A DNA stretch of 64,000 nt from Lates calcarifer. Lineage: Eukaryota > Chordata > Actinopteri > Centropomidae. The DNA lies in contig NC_066838.1 of NCBI RefSeq assembly GCF_001640805.2, positions 18,968,749-19,032,748 on the forward strand, read 5' to 3'. Positions 49,170-60,962 of this stretch are shown in pieces. The position numbers and the translations under genes are program-made. Each line of letters starts with the position of its first letter. The stretch's first letter is position 1. A model generated the notes under the pieces. That model saw only the letters and a program-made list of their open reading frames with translations. It ran no database searches and was not told where the DNA came from.

Positions 49170-49395
49170 TTGGAATGACCTTCCTAATGAGTTCAGTCAG
49201 TAGCATCTTTTAAAACCCATTTTTAAGAAATAAACATTTATGCAATTATCTTTACTTAATAGGCCTTGAACTGCTTTTTCATGTATTACTTTAATGATTA
49301 CTACTTTGCCTAAGTTTGCTTTTTCCTGTTAATCTCATCTATTTTTGTTTTATTTTTAGTTCTGTGAAAATCACTTAATGTGCTTTGAAAATGAC
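49170..49395 (+). mobile_element. degenerate LINE 3' end (L2-like)
   Basis: TGGAATGACCTTCCTAATGA encodes WNDLPNE. In a shifted frame the following bases give VASFKTHF-like residues, the phrase found at the C-terminus of L2-type reverse transcriptase proteins in fish. The segment then continues through AT-rich DNA to TGTGAAAATCACTTAATGTG and CTTTGAAAA, resembling the usual LINE 3' tail. A stop and frameshifts show it is dead. The clade assignment is tentative. Confidence 0.45.
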
Positions 49396-49901
49396 TATGC
49401 CAATAACAATGATGATGATGATGGTAATTGTGGTAGTAGCAGTGCTAATAGCAGTGGTGTCATTAGTAGTGGTGTGAAGACTGTTAAAGCAGGTATTTGA
49501 AGTTGTGCATCCCATAGTCATACTGAGTGGGGCCCTCTGCTAAGCCCCAGATACCAACAGGTGAGCACTATTATTATGTTTACTCTTTAAAGCCAGAGTG
49601 GTAGCTGGGGAAATCATCTACTCATCCCTTTCACTGCCCATTTCCCTCTCTCCCTGTGTTTTCTCTCCCTGGATCAACTTTGTTCCTTAGACTATAGATA
49701 ACAAATACCTCCTCTGAGGACCAGGGAGGCATTTCAAAACCAAATAATGAACACATTTGGAATTTAAAACTCCAAAGGGGGGGACACACCAGCAGTGGGA
49801 TACAAAGAACTTTCATCAGCTAAGTTTCAAGGTTGGGGAGAGTTTGTGGCCCTTGAGGAAAACTACAGGGTGGGATAATTACTCGCTGTGCACCCTGAAA
49901 T

Positions 49902-49920
49902 GGTGTGTGTGTGTGTGTGT
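49902..49920. repeat. GT microsatellite
   Basis: A pure run of about nine GT units. Confidence 0.93.
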
Positions 49921-50270
49921 ATGGATGGCAGGCGAGTCTGTCTGGTAAGATAAATGGTAATCACCTAGGGGCAACAGAAGAGAGATGGAGAAAAAGTCAC
50001 CTGTCATTATTGGTAGATTGATCTCTGATTGGGTTTAAGTCTTAACACTCACCCAGACAGCCAGACTCAATGTGAAAAACAAAAGTCCAGCACTTCACTG
50101 AGTTAAGAAATGCATGAAAGCTATGGGAATAAGAGAGCAAAGCAAAAACAAGTTTGTCATGCCATAGATGTTGTGTGTAGGTTGCTTAACCTGCTCACAC
50201 AGATGGAGATGCAGAAAGCACTGGAGCCATTAGTCTCACTGGGTGGTCACTTCTACATGGAAGATCACAA

Positions 50271-50293
50271 GCAAACACACAAACACACACACA
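50271..50293. repeat. CA microsatellite, imperfect
   Basis: A CA run interrupted by AAA. Confidence 0.8.
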
Positions 50294-52929
50294 GCCACTA
50301 CCCACCTCCCACACCCTCCACTGGGTTCTGTGATTCAGCCAAGCAGGAGTGGAAGGGAGGGGAAGGTTAGTGGGTGTTCATGCCTTTGAATTCCAGGAGT
50401 GGCTAGAACTGAAGTCTGCTCTGTGTTTTCTCCCGTCATAGCTCGCCTGGGGCAGCGGGGAGCTTTATTTACTGGAGCTGACAAGCCAGGGGCGGCAGAG
50501 AGCCCTAATTGCTTCACGGCCTCCTTGCGCTGCGTGATGCGTTCACTCTGAACATGGATATCTCACAGAGAGAAATTAAGAGACCGTGGCGGGAGTGTTG
50601 CCTGTGTTCACTTTTCAAGACAACCCTGCCATACGCATGCATGGAGCACCGCACTGACACACGCACACAAACAAAGATTCTGCTCTAAGAGGTGTGACCA
50701 GAGAGGTCTCTAATAGCCTGACTGGACCAGACTGTGTACCGGAGAGAGCTTAAGCACGCCACGCAACACTAACACTCAAACGGCAAGCACAACTCTGCAC
50801 AGCCTGCCTCAAGTTTACTGTGTCTTTTAATGCTATAATGAGGAACCCATTACTAAAATCTCATCTTTGTTACACATTATGATGATGTACAATGTAACTA
50901 AGAGACCACGGCACATTATGCCGATCCACTCGCACTGCTCAGATACTGCATAAACCCTGGTTTAATCAAGTCTAATTGTTGAGATTATGAGGACTTGTGT
51001 ATGTTAATGCCTCAACAAACACCAGAACTGGAACAAGTATTGTCCCTTAGGAGGGTTTACACATTTTCCTCTGCTATTAGTACATGTTAAGCTGCGAGTC
51101 AGCTGAAGACAAATATGATAATAGCTACTGGATTAAAATTATCGCTTTCTCATAAAAAGTCATCTGGCTTTATTCATGACTGCCAACATCAAATACTGTA
51201 TTCTGAGTGAAAGTTAGGACTCACAGTTTGTCATGAGCTTGTTATAAAGGAATAATAATACAGTTGTGGTGTGTGTGTTGTGTATAAAAATGCCTTATGA
51301 GCTAATTGATTCACTTCTAAATCAAATCATAAATGCAGCTCTCTCTGGTCTGCACTGTGGAGACACTGGCATGTTGACAATTATCCATCCACTTTCCATT
51401 TGCACTATAGCTAAAACTTTATACTGCAGCCACTTCTCTTTTGAACACTCTCATCCAAACAGATAAGAACAGCATCTGACAGGCTAATTAATAATGAAAG
51501 CCTCCCTCCACCCTGGAATTCTATTCCCCCAATAGGATTTCTATTAATGTTGATTGACCCTGGCTCACTCAGTGCCACTCTGGCACATCTCAGCGCTCAC
51601 CCTGTGCCTTCTTAGGTGCCAGTGCAGGTTAGCTGATATATGAATAATTCCCAGTGGACATTAACAGCAAGAAGTAGGGCAGAGAATTCAGTGGTGTGCT
51701 CCTCTTCCCACCCTCGCTCTCAATCCCCTCATCAGCAGGCTGTTAATATTTAATTATACAAGCTTCATTTCACACTCTCCAGCTGAAACCATGAGGTAGA
51801 GATGGAGGTACAGGGGGACCACTATGCGGGAAGTGATGAAATAGAATACTGGGGTGGGGGGGTGGTTGAAGATACAAGAAAGAAAAGGGGAGAGGAAGTA
51901 GAGCGAGGAGGATTAAGATGCAAGTGCAACTATGCCTGCAAGTTCAACCAGGCAAGTCGATTAAATACATTACATGTACGTACAGTATTGGACCCATAAG
52001 AAGTGAATGTCTGTCAGTGGGAATCCAAATCCCAATCAAAAGCAAGAGATGTCTTGAAAGTTGGGTCGATACTACTTTTCATTGTTTCCATTTTCCATCT
52101 CATATAGGACATATACTACAGGTATATTCTTCTCCTGAATCTACTGCTAGGAGCACAATAATCCATCCTCCTTCATCATACTAATGTAACACATGTTACT
52201 GTATTGTCACAAATGGCTACTCCTTGTGTCTTCCCTTCTCAGGCTTTATGAAGGCATTTCAGACTGCTGGTGCTTCTGTTGGCCACTGAATATACTTAAA
52301 AACTTTGTGAAAAGTTCAAATTACAAGCTACAGATAACTCAGTGTCAGAGTAGAAAGTTTCTAATCTCTGAACCATAATTAATTTTAATAACAGGGGGAT
52401 AACTGGATCTGAGTCTTCCTAAAATGTCTCTCTGTTCATTCCCCCCATTTTCTTTTTCTTTTTAGCAGATAAGTACTACGGCTTTTCACAGATTATCTGA
52501 CAGAGGAGAGGACTTTAATGATACAAACGGACAAATTAGGCCGCTGTGTACATTAGGATTCCTCTCTGTCTGCTTCCACACTCTGTTTACATTTTATACA
52601 TGACCAATTTAGACTATATATCTTCTGCCAAGTTCCACAAGCTAATGATGAGTAGGTTCAATGCGCTGCTGGAACTTTCTACTAACGTGGAGGTCACGTG
52701 TACAGTTTTAAGAGAATTATTCAAGAAATATGGAACTTGCATGTCGAGTATTTAATGTTGAAAATTCATCCTAATATTAGACCTTTGGGCTATTTCCTTT
52801 TTAACAAATCTTGTAGGAGTGAGATCTTGCAGATGAAGTGGTAGAGTGTTAATAATTTATGTCTGAGCCTTTTTATAGAGCACAGCCCTTGAGATTCATA
52901 ATTCTATTCACATTAGGCTTCAGAAAAAA

Positions 52930-52967
52930 AGTTAAAGTTTTAATAAATAGGTATTAAAACTTTAACT
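52930..52967. other. perfect hairpin, 16-bp stem, AT-rich
   Basis: The arms AGTTAAAGTTTTAATA (52930-52945) and TATTAAAACTTTAACT (52952-52967) are exact inverted complements separated by six bases (AATAGG). The arms are AT-rich but not simple-sequence. It may be the remains of a tiny palindromic element or a replication-slippage palindrome. No RNA function is indicated. Confidence 0.65.
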
Positions 52968-53983
52968 GATATTAATAGCGCCAATTAAAGGGCATACTGT
53001 GAAGTTATGCATCATTTCTGTACTGATAGAGTGGAAAACCCACTCTGCAGAACCTCCCTTAGCTCTCTGTGTCTTTCACTCACTTTATCTTTCTCTCTCT
53101 TTCTAATTCTCACACACATATTCCTTATCACACTTCATCACTGTCTCCTTTCCAAATAAGAGATAATACACAGAACTGACACTCCACTGCAGAGGTTGTA
53201 TAGAAACATTAACATCTGTGCAAACCTTTTACGGCCACCATAAATAGAAAAAATTCATTCTGCTATAAATGCGCGAGACACACAACATTTTACTCCACCT
53301 CATCATTCCATAATCAATTCACTGAACATTACTACTACACGATGAGAGCGCCTGACCATCCATGGTTGTGATTGATGAGCAATTTTCCTTGTCTTCCACA
53401 TCATCGTTTCCTCTAGTGTGCCAGGTCAAATGGTGTGTGTCAGTCAGCCAATAGTCATTCATTTCAGTTTATGAAGTGGAACCTGTGCTGGATGGTCATA
53501 CCATTAAAGACATTAGCATGCACGTCTTTGCTACAGGTACCAGGCGCATGCATGTCGATCTGTTTTAACCAAAGCTCTATTTCACAGTTGACTGAAAGAG
53601 CCTGCATGCTACTGCTGTTTGTCCCCCACTGGCTCTCCAGTGCAAGTGTAGCAGGCCTTTCGCCATGGCCATCTTTAGTAGCACTACAGGGGAAATCTCT
53701 GTGGGGGTTTTTTTTTTCCCTGTCTCTCTCTTTTTGGTTTGCTCTGATGCACTACTGTGCCCAGAGAGATATGGAGCAAGGGAGAAAAAGCATGTTTCCT
53801 TTGTGCTGCAGTTCTGAACTAAGGACTATAATTTTCTTGCTAGAGAGGGGGTTGACTTAAATAATAGCATCTGTGTTCTAATTTGTGTAGGGATTTATCC
53901 TGCTGCTTGGCTAGTGTAATGCCACAGCACCTCGTGAGCTGATCAGTACAAGCAGTTAGAAAAGGAATGAGATAGAAGAGTGT

Positions 53984-54030
53984 GGGAAATAAAGATGGAG
54001 AGAGAAAGAGAGAGAGGTTCAAAGAGAGAA
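53984..54030 (+). repeat. GA-rich tract
   Basis: A purine run of GAGAGAAAGAGAG type. A second purine-rich stretch follows at about 54240-54370. Confidence 0.8.
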
Positions 54031-57000
54031 AGGGGTTCTACTTCTTTGCTCCAGTGATTCCCGATGAAATTGATTCTCATACCTCCAGAGATCTCCCACT
54101 GTCCCCTTTCTCTCCTTCGTCCCGCCTCTATTACATACCTGTCCAGAGGATGAATGATCTACACATTACCCATGAGTACCACTGACCGGTACACGCATCA
54201 GCAACTCCCAGTGCTCAGGGACCTCACAGGCACGCTTAAGAGACAGAGGGGGAGACAGGACAGGGAAGGGTAGATGGAGAGAGAAAAGAGAAACGATCAA
54301 AGCTGATGATGGAGATGAGCATGGGAAAGAGAAAGTCAAAGAGAGTGAGGGGGAAACCATCAGTGTGACAGGGATTAAAAAAAAGGGAAAAAAAAGAGTG
54401 CAGGTGTGATTAGGGCAGCAGATGGAGATGTGCAGGTGAAGGCAGTAGCAGGCAAAGGGGATAATAGGGGCAATGAGTTAGTGTATTAAAACGTAGGCAG
54501 GGGAATGAAGGATGAGGTTAAAAAAAGATTAGGGATTCCCCGTGAAAGAAATGAAGATCAGATGGAGAATGAGGCTCAAGGAGCTGGTGAGTAGAGGGTG
54601 TTAGGGCTCCTCCACCAAATAGCTCAGAGGGAGGCAATCAGCGCTGTGCCTGTGGTTTCAACCCTGTAGTTCACCGCTGCTCTCCCGGGGGATAGGTGTC
54701 ACTCGTGTGGAGAAAGAGAGCAGCCACTTTAATGAATGGAGCTCTTTATCTGAGTGTGAACAGCAAGTTATTACCTACTGAGTAGACACTACGGAGCGGG
54801 GCTCTATTTCCACGGCGGTGATCCCTGGGGTGGGGGGTGGGGGCGAGCATGAGGGAGACGGGAGGGAGGGGTGGAGAAGGAGAGGGGGGAAGTTTATATT
54901 TGGTGCCTTATTTTGTAACAGGGTATGACATCCCCGGCCTCCATGCTATAACAAAGCCCCAAAGCGTGGTCGAGCCTCACTGACGAGAGGAGCATTAGTG
55001 TAGAAGGCTGCAGGAAAACCACACAATAATAACACCCACTGGGAAGGCCTCAAACTCTGTTGAATCTCTGCTACTCCTTTCTGCATTTCAATTAGGGAGA
55101 TGGGAATATTTTTAAAAGTATTCACGCAAGCATCCTAGCATTAAAAACTTCTCTTTTTCAAATCATTCAGTTTTTGTCGGTCTAACGAAATAAGGTCACA
55201 CAAAAAAAGAGCATCTGGAGTTGCCAAAGGCGGACATATTTGCTCTCCTATGAACACTAGGGGCAAGCTAAAGCTGAGTTAATTTTTTATAGGACTGAAA
55301 GTTATGATTTGAGTTTATGTGTTTAGCAGACATTATTTAGAAAGCCTGCTAGAAATGTCAACAATGTCTCACACAGCCCAAAGAGGCCATATTGGAGACC
55401 CTAAACTGCCCTTAAGAATAAGTATGAGCTATCTACATGTTTTAACCCTGTAACAGACTGCCCTGACCTTCTGCCCACTGTATGCTGTGACCCAACTTCT
55501 TGTGACCGTGAATAGGATTAAGTGTGGGAGGATAATAATGGAAACTTGCACAAAGAAGAGGACATATGCAGAAGGTATAAGCAATGAATTCATTAACGTA
55601 TCATTTAGTAGTGCGTATATCCATAATTGTCTCAGAAATTCCCAATGCAGCCTATCTGCAGGCAGTACGGAGCTGAAGGAGGAGGATGGAGCCAGTCTAA
55701 ACCCTCTGTTCTTTAGCTCCGCGGGCTCTGAGAGCAGCCGGGTTCCCCCGACGCCGCCTGATGGCTTTAATTGGTCTCCTCTGGCTAGGAGCAGAGCGCA
55801 GGAATCCTTACCCACTAATGGAGTGAGCTGCAACAAGAGTGATAACTCTAATAGACTCAAGTGTACACATACATGTACACTCAGACAGACAGAAATACAC
55901 AGACGGGTACGCACAAGCTCGTCTGAGTGCACATGCAAACACACGCACTCTTTTGACACTTACACACATGTACAAAGTAAGCATTTAATCCACCTGGGAA
56001 CCCTTCCAACTCTTTCTATCTTACTCTTCTCTGCATTGACACATAAATCCATATGCCTGAAAATCTGCCATAAAAATCCTGTGTGATCTTATGTGAACCC
56101 CCCCCATATGATGTCGGAAAGACAAGCTACTCCCTGTTAGGAAATGACTGTTTGATTTCTACCTGTTAGAAGGTGGTGTTAAGGGACTCTGCCACATCCA
56201 AGTAGCGGTTAAAGGAGCAAAATCACTAACACACATTTTAAAACTAGGGAAAAAAACACTATTGCATAGACTTTTCCCTGTTTTGTGCAACTCCATATAA
56301 AATTCCATCTGGTGGTCTGATAAGCTACAATATGCTTCAAAAGATTTAGAGAGAAGAAAAATAAAATATGTAGAAATATCATAAAGAGTATCATACAAGA
56401 GCTAATGTAAAATTCTTGTTATCATTATAATTTGAAACTGATGCAGTTAGAGAAAGTCCAGAGTGTGGTGTCTATAAATCATATATCAGAAACTTTGAGT
56501 TGTAAAGTAAAAAAAAAAAAAGAATCTGTTTTCCACTGTTGACTCTCTCGGGGACGATTATAAGCATTATTATTCTCATGGACAGATGCTGTTTGTACGG
56601 AGTAGACCATCTCCAGAGCACTGCGAGATGAGAGAAAGAACGCAAGAAAGAGAGGAGAATGCAGACAGATAAACAGATTGCAATACCACTGGTGGAAATA
56701 CAGTACATGGATCTCCTCTTTATCTAATGAGCATCCTAGGCAGACAGAGACAGAGACCACTCCCTATCTTGCATTGCTCAGGTGGGAATTGCAATGTTAA
56801 GGACAGGGAATTGCTAAAAGCTACGTAAACATACCGCACACCCAGCAACTCCCCATTGCCTTAATATCAAAAGCGGACCTTGAAAAAAAAAAACATGAAA
56901 GATGGGCAAAGAAAAAATTGGTGGAGGGTAAACGGGAGGGAGAGTCAATGTTCAAATGGAATAGGGAAAAGAAGAACAAAAATGAACTTAGCAGTCGGAG

Positions 57001-60000
57001 CGTGATCCTCTTTAGCATTTAAGCAACATGCATTTATTGACTGAATGGGAACACAAGTCTCCCATATGTCTCAAGTGCACAGAAACAAAGCTGACAGAGG
57101 AGATCAATCCACAAAACTCCACACATCTCAGCACTGGCTGTCACTCTAATTGCCTCCCTCTGCCATCATCTTTAGCATCAATTCCATGCTAATGCTGCAC
57201 CAGGTAATACTGGTTACGGGTCTGCATAAGATTCTACTTCCTTTAATGAGCACTGGATTTCCATATAGAGCACTAGCATGTCTTTTTCTGTAGTGACTAC
57301 AGACCCTCTGTATGTGGTGTTAAGTTGTATACAGTATCTTTGCCATTACGGCATTTTGCCAATCTGGTTTCTTAATGGGCTAAGCAGTGTTTACTTTTCA
57401 AAGACTTCCACATGAATTATTGATGGCTGTGAGCTGATTTGTGCTTGGAATTAGCCTCGAATAATCCATCTGGGCGTACCTCGCTTCTTAGGTGCCATGT
57501 CTCTCTCCAGGGTAAACAGGCTGACTGAAAACTTGCGTAGATTTGCACAGTAATTTGTTATCCTGATTTCTGCTGAGCGTAAAGTGGTTACTTAAAGGGG
57601 CACGAGGAACTGTGCTTAAGAGGTCAGGCCCTGTGAGCACAATGGGAAGGTGACCAAAGGGCTTTAGTTTTCTCACTGGAACCACAAAGGCGAAGGCATG
57701 CATGAATAATGCCAAAGGAATAAATTAACAAATTCTTTTTAAATTAATCCTTGATCTGAGCTTATACAGTAGACTGATCATTTTGCTAATATTTTTTATT
57801 ATTTGCTAACAGGTAATCCGTGATCCCATCAGGGCATCGAGGGAGCAGGGCAACATTCCCAAAACAGACTTGGTTATTGCCCTAATCATCTTCTTCTCTC
57901 ATCCTTATCCATTTTGTAAATTATGATAATGTGATTTAATGGATGATTCTTCTTTCCACTCTTTCTAAAACTGCAACCCTTTGCTGCCATTTTTCCTGCA
58001 AGGCATCAATTTCTGCTCGTTTGGATATGAGATGTCTGTTTATTCACTCTCTTACTCCCACAATGGCCTCCAATGGAGAATACCTCCCAGAGACTTCCTT
58101 TGTTTGGTTTCAAAGCAGGGAGGAGGACGAACCCAAGGAACTCTTGTATGTTTGGAGAGGAGGATGTGGGGCCTGGATACCTGATGCAGCCAATACACCA
58201 CTCAATGTGATACTCTGTTATCCCCTCTTTTGCTCAACTCTCTTCCAATCTAACAGAACTGAATTTTATTATATAAGCCTTGAGGGAAGACAGCACTAAC
58301 ATAATGATTTGCTTTAAAAGTGAATGTGCTGTACTGTAAAATATATACTCAACAGTATCCACTGTGACTGTGCGAATGGTAAAAATTAGAATAGTTATCA
58401 GAGAAAGTCTGAAAGATGCTGGAGAGGAGCTGAAGGAAGACACGACTTCTATATTTGAGAATTTCTTCCCGCTGCGCTCATGTGGGTGATGCCAATTTGT
58501 CCAGACCCCGATTCATTTTCTTGGCCCTCTTTGGTGTCAGAAAACGAATAGGCTTTGCATCTGAAGTTTGGTAATAAACTCTTGGATTAGATCCATCCCT
58601 CGGACAGAAATGAACCAGCCTGAGCAAAGAATAAAGACACGTTTCCTCAGCAGTCTGTCAGAGGCAACTGGCTTTGCTTTCTTTCCTGTTTGCGTGTTTT
58701 TTTAACCATTTCAACTTACTTATTTATTTTTTGGCTTGAGAATACCCATCTGCCATAACTGGTGACATGCCTTTGAGCAGCTGATGAGGTTTGAGAGCAC
58801 AGCACTGTAGAGGGAAAAAGCCTGCTTAATTAGTGTGACTGTGGAGTCGGGAGATGTGTTTATCTCATTATGGGCATTTGAATGAATATTCACATGTCCT
58901 CGCTCAGAAGTTTATAGCCATTATTAAACATAAAAAGAAGAAATTCAAAAGTGTAAAAAAGGGCAAAACTATTTCAAAAGATAATGTGAAATCTAATGTT
59001 TAATTTATTGCTGATTAGTTTGGCTCTGAGTTTAGAGCAAATGGCAGAGGCATGGGTGGCTGCTTCATGTTTTACTGGTGTGTATTGTGCATCAGTGTAT
59101 GAACATGACTCACCATGATTCTCAGCAGCTCTTTCTCAGGTTTCTCAGGTGTCTGTGTACTGAGCAGAGATTGATGTACTCTATCCTCCACTCACTGCTT
59201 GTCCCTCCCCGTCTGCATCCCTCTGTTTCACCCCGCTGAGCTAATCCAAGCTGGCCAAATCCCTCTGCCGAGCAGGCCTACATAGGAGCGGCCCTGCTGG
59301 GAGCAATATGCCACCCGCTTCCCTGGCAATGCCAGCCCTGTAGGGCTTCAAGCCCAACTGCGGCGTTTTGTCAGTAAACAGACAAAGATGTATGAATCAT
59401 CTAAGTGACTCGGAGCAGGTAGTCCTGTGACAATAACATGTTGTTGAATCATGACAAACAGGTATTTTGCTCCATGGGATCACTACAGCCTCGCTCCTGG
59501 GTAACACCACACAGCAACACAAGCGTCTCTGAGCAACCATGCTCTAATCTACCAGATACCTGCCATACACCATCAGATACAAGGCAGACTCACCTTTTAA
59601 ATGGAGCCGCTCTACCAAACAGAGAACAGTTATGATAAGCTGCAGTCTATCTCTACACAGTCAATTACACCACAGCCTGTATGGATGGCCTGAAAACTCC
59701 ATCCACCAGTGCAATCAAGTGTTGCACCCTACTGAGCAGAACACACAATGATAAATTAACTTCATCCGTCAAGGCAACAGGCTGCTCTTATATCTAATTG
59801 GCAGTTGAGGCTTAAGAACAGGATTCTATAAGAAAGAGTGGTGATCAGTTTACTTCCATCTCTGTCCTTTTTGTTATACTTGTCTCTGCTTTTATCTGCT
59901 CTCTTGTCTTTGCCTGAGAAATGTTTCAATGCCCAGACAGCCTTAATGAGTCTAAGACGTGGGTCTGCTAAAACTCTCTTCGTGTGGCTTTGTCTTTATC

Positions 60001-60109
60001 TTTATCTCTGGCTAACACTCAATTGGACATGTTGCAGGGTTTAGCCTGGCAAACAAAACGCATTATCAGACTCCTGCGAGCAATAACGAACAGCTTTTCA
60101 CATAGTTAC

Positions 60110-60122
60110 AAAAAAAAAAAAA
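60110..60122. repeat. poly(A), 13 bases
   Basis: A pure A run followed by GAAGATAC. Confidence 0.9.
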
Positions 60123-60654
60123 GAAGATACTTTCTGTTTCATGTGCAGGTGACACAATTCACAACCTGTGTCTTTTTGTTTTTACCACTCCTGTCACAGA
60201 TTTCAATTATGCTCATTGGGGAGCACTGAAACCTACAGTGTCTTCTGTTGGCATTTAAATTCCATATATGCTGGACCTTATTAGTTGGCCTGAGGGATGC
60301 AATATAGACAAGATCGTATCTATAATGACCCCTCTCTCCCACACAGTGCACAAAGCTGAATTTAAAAAAATTGAAGAAAAATTAAAGGTCAAAGTAATCA
60401 TGGCTTTCGTCACAGGGTTCCAGAGTAGCATAAGCAGGGCTCTGCAGAAAACAAACCATGGCATGTTCGCACATACTCATTCAGTCATTACTGCTACATA
60501 GGAAACCCGAAAGCACTGCAGTGCACACAGGGCTTTGAGCATGTAAGACAAACACAGGGCTGTGTCCATTGTACTTCAATTAAATCCAATTTGTAGTATT
60601 TTTCTTATAGTTTTTGACAGCCAAAGAAGAGAGTTGTGTGAAAAGTCAGGGGAT

Positions 60655-60962
60655 CACTTAAGTCATTAGGATTCATTGTCCGTGGACCATGAATAACAAA
60701 ATTTAACAACAAAAAAAGCAAAATTTCAAGGCAATCCCACCAGTTGTTTTTCGAAGCATTTCTCTGAAAACCAAAAATGTCAACCTGCTAATGGTACTAA
60801 AGGAAAAGTCAGGAGGATCACAAAAGTTAGTAAGCTTCATCCATTAGGACCAAGAATGCAAAATTTCATGGCAATTCCATCCAGCAGTTGTGAAATTTCA
60901 GCCTGGAGCAACAACACCAACTGACCATCATTGCCATCCACAGAACCAGATGACAAACCTGG
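60655..60962 (+). repeat. interspersed repeat relic, family A, copy 2
   Basis: This copy has ATTAGGATTCATTGTCCGTGG, then AAAATTTCATGGCAATTCCATCC and CCAACTGACCATCATTGCCATCC. It shares ATGTCAACCTGCT and GAAAAGTCAG with the copy at 842-1115 and has the same order of blocks and orientation. It appears to hold two partial units in tandem, since the phrase around GGCAATCCCACCAGTTG (60730) recurs as GGCAATTCCATCCAGCAGTTG (60872). No open reading frame is associated with it. Confidence 0.6.

Noticed and set aside
53435..53860. 141-codon plus-strand frame
   Set aside because: It has no recognisable domain, includes a poly-Phe stretch from a poly(T) run, and has no splice or start context.
54135..54230. 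Minus-strand donor-like site (CTGGACAG then GTATGT) considered for the missing second cadherin exon
   Set aside because: The frame in the required phase lacks the GFxED...EGxxLL pattern expected at the start of the prodomain and soon meets a stop upstream.
55487..56086. Longest open frame in the window, 199 codons on the plus strand
   Set aside because: A 176-codon frame overlaps it on the other strand, the product is low-complexity toward its end (Thr/His/Cys from CA-rich DNA), and no domain is recognisable. It is better explained as a chance frame in a GC-richer stretch.
57943..58299. 118-codon plus-strand frame
   Set aside because: No domain or family resemblance, no matching splice structure, and the overlapping frames are equally open. 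Treated as chance.
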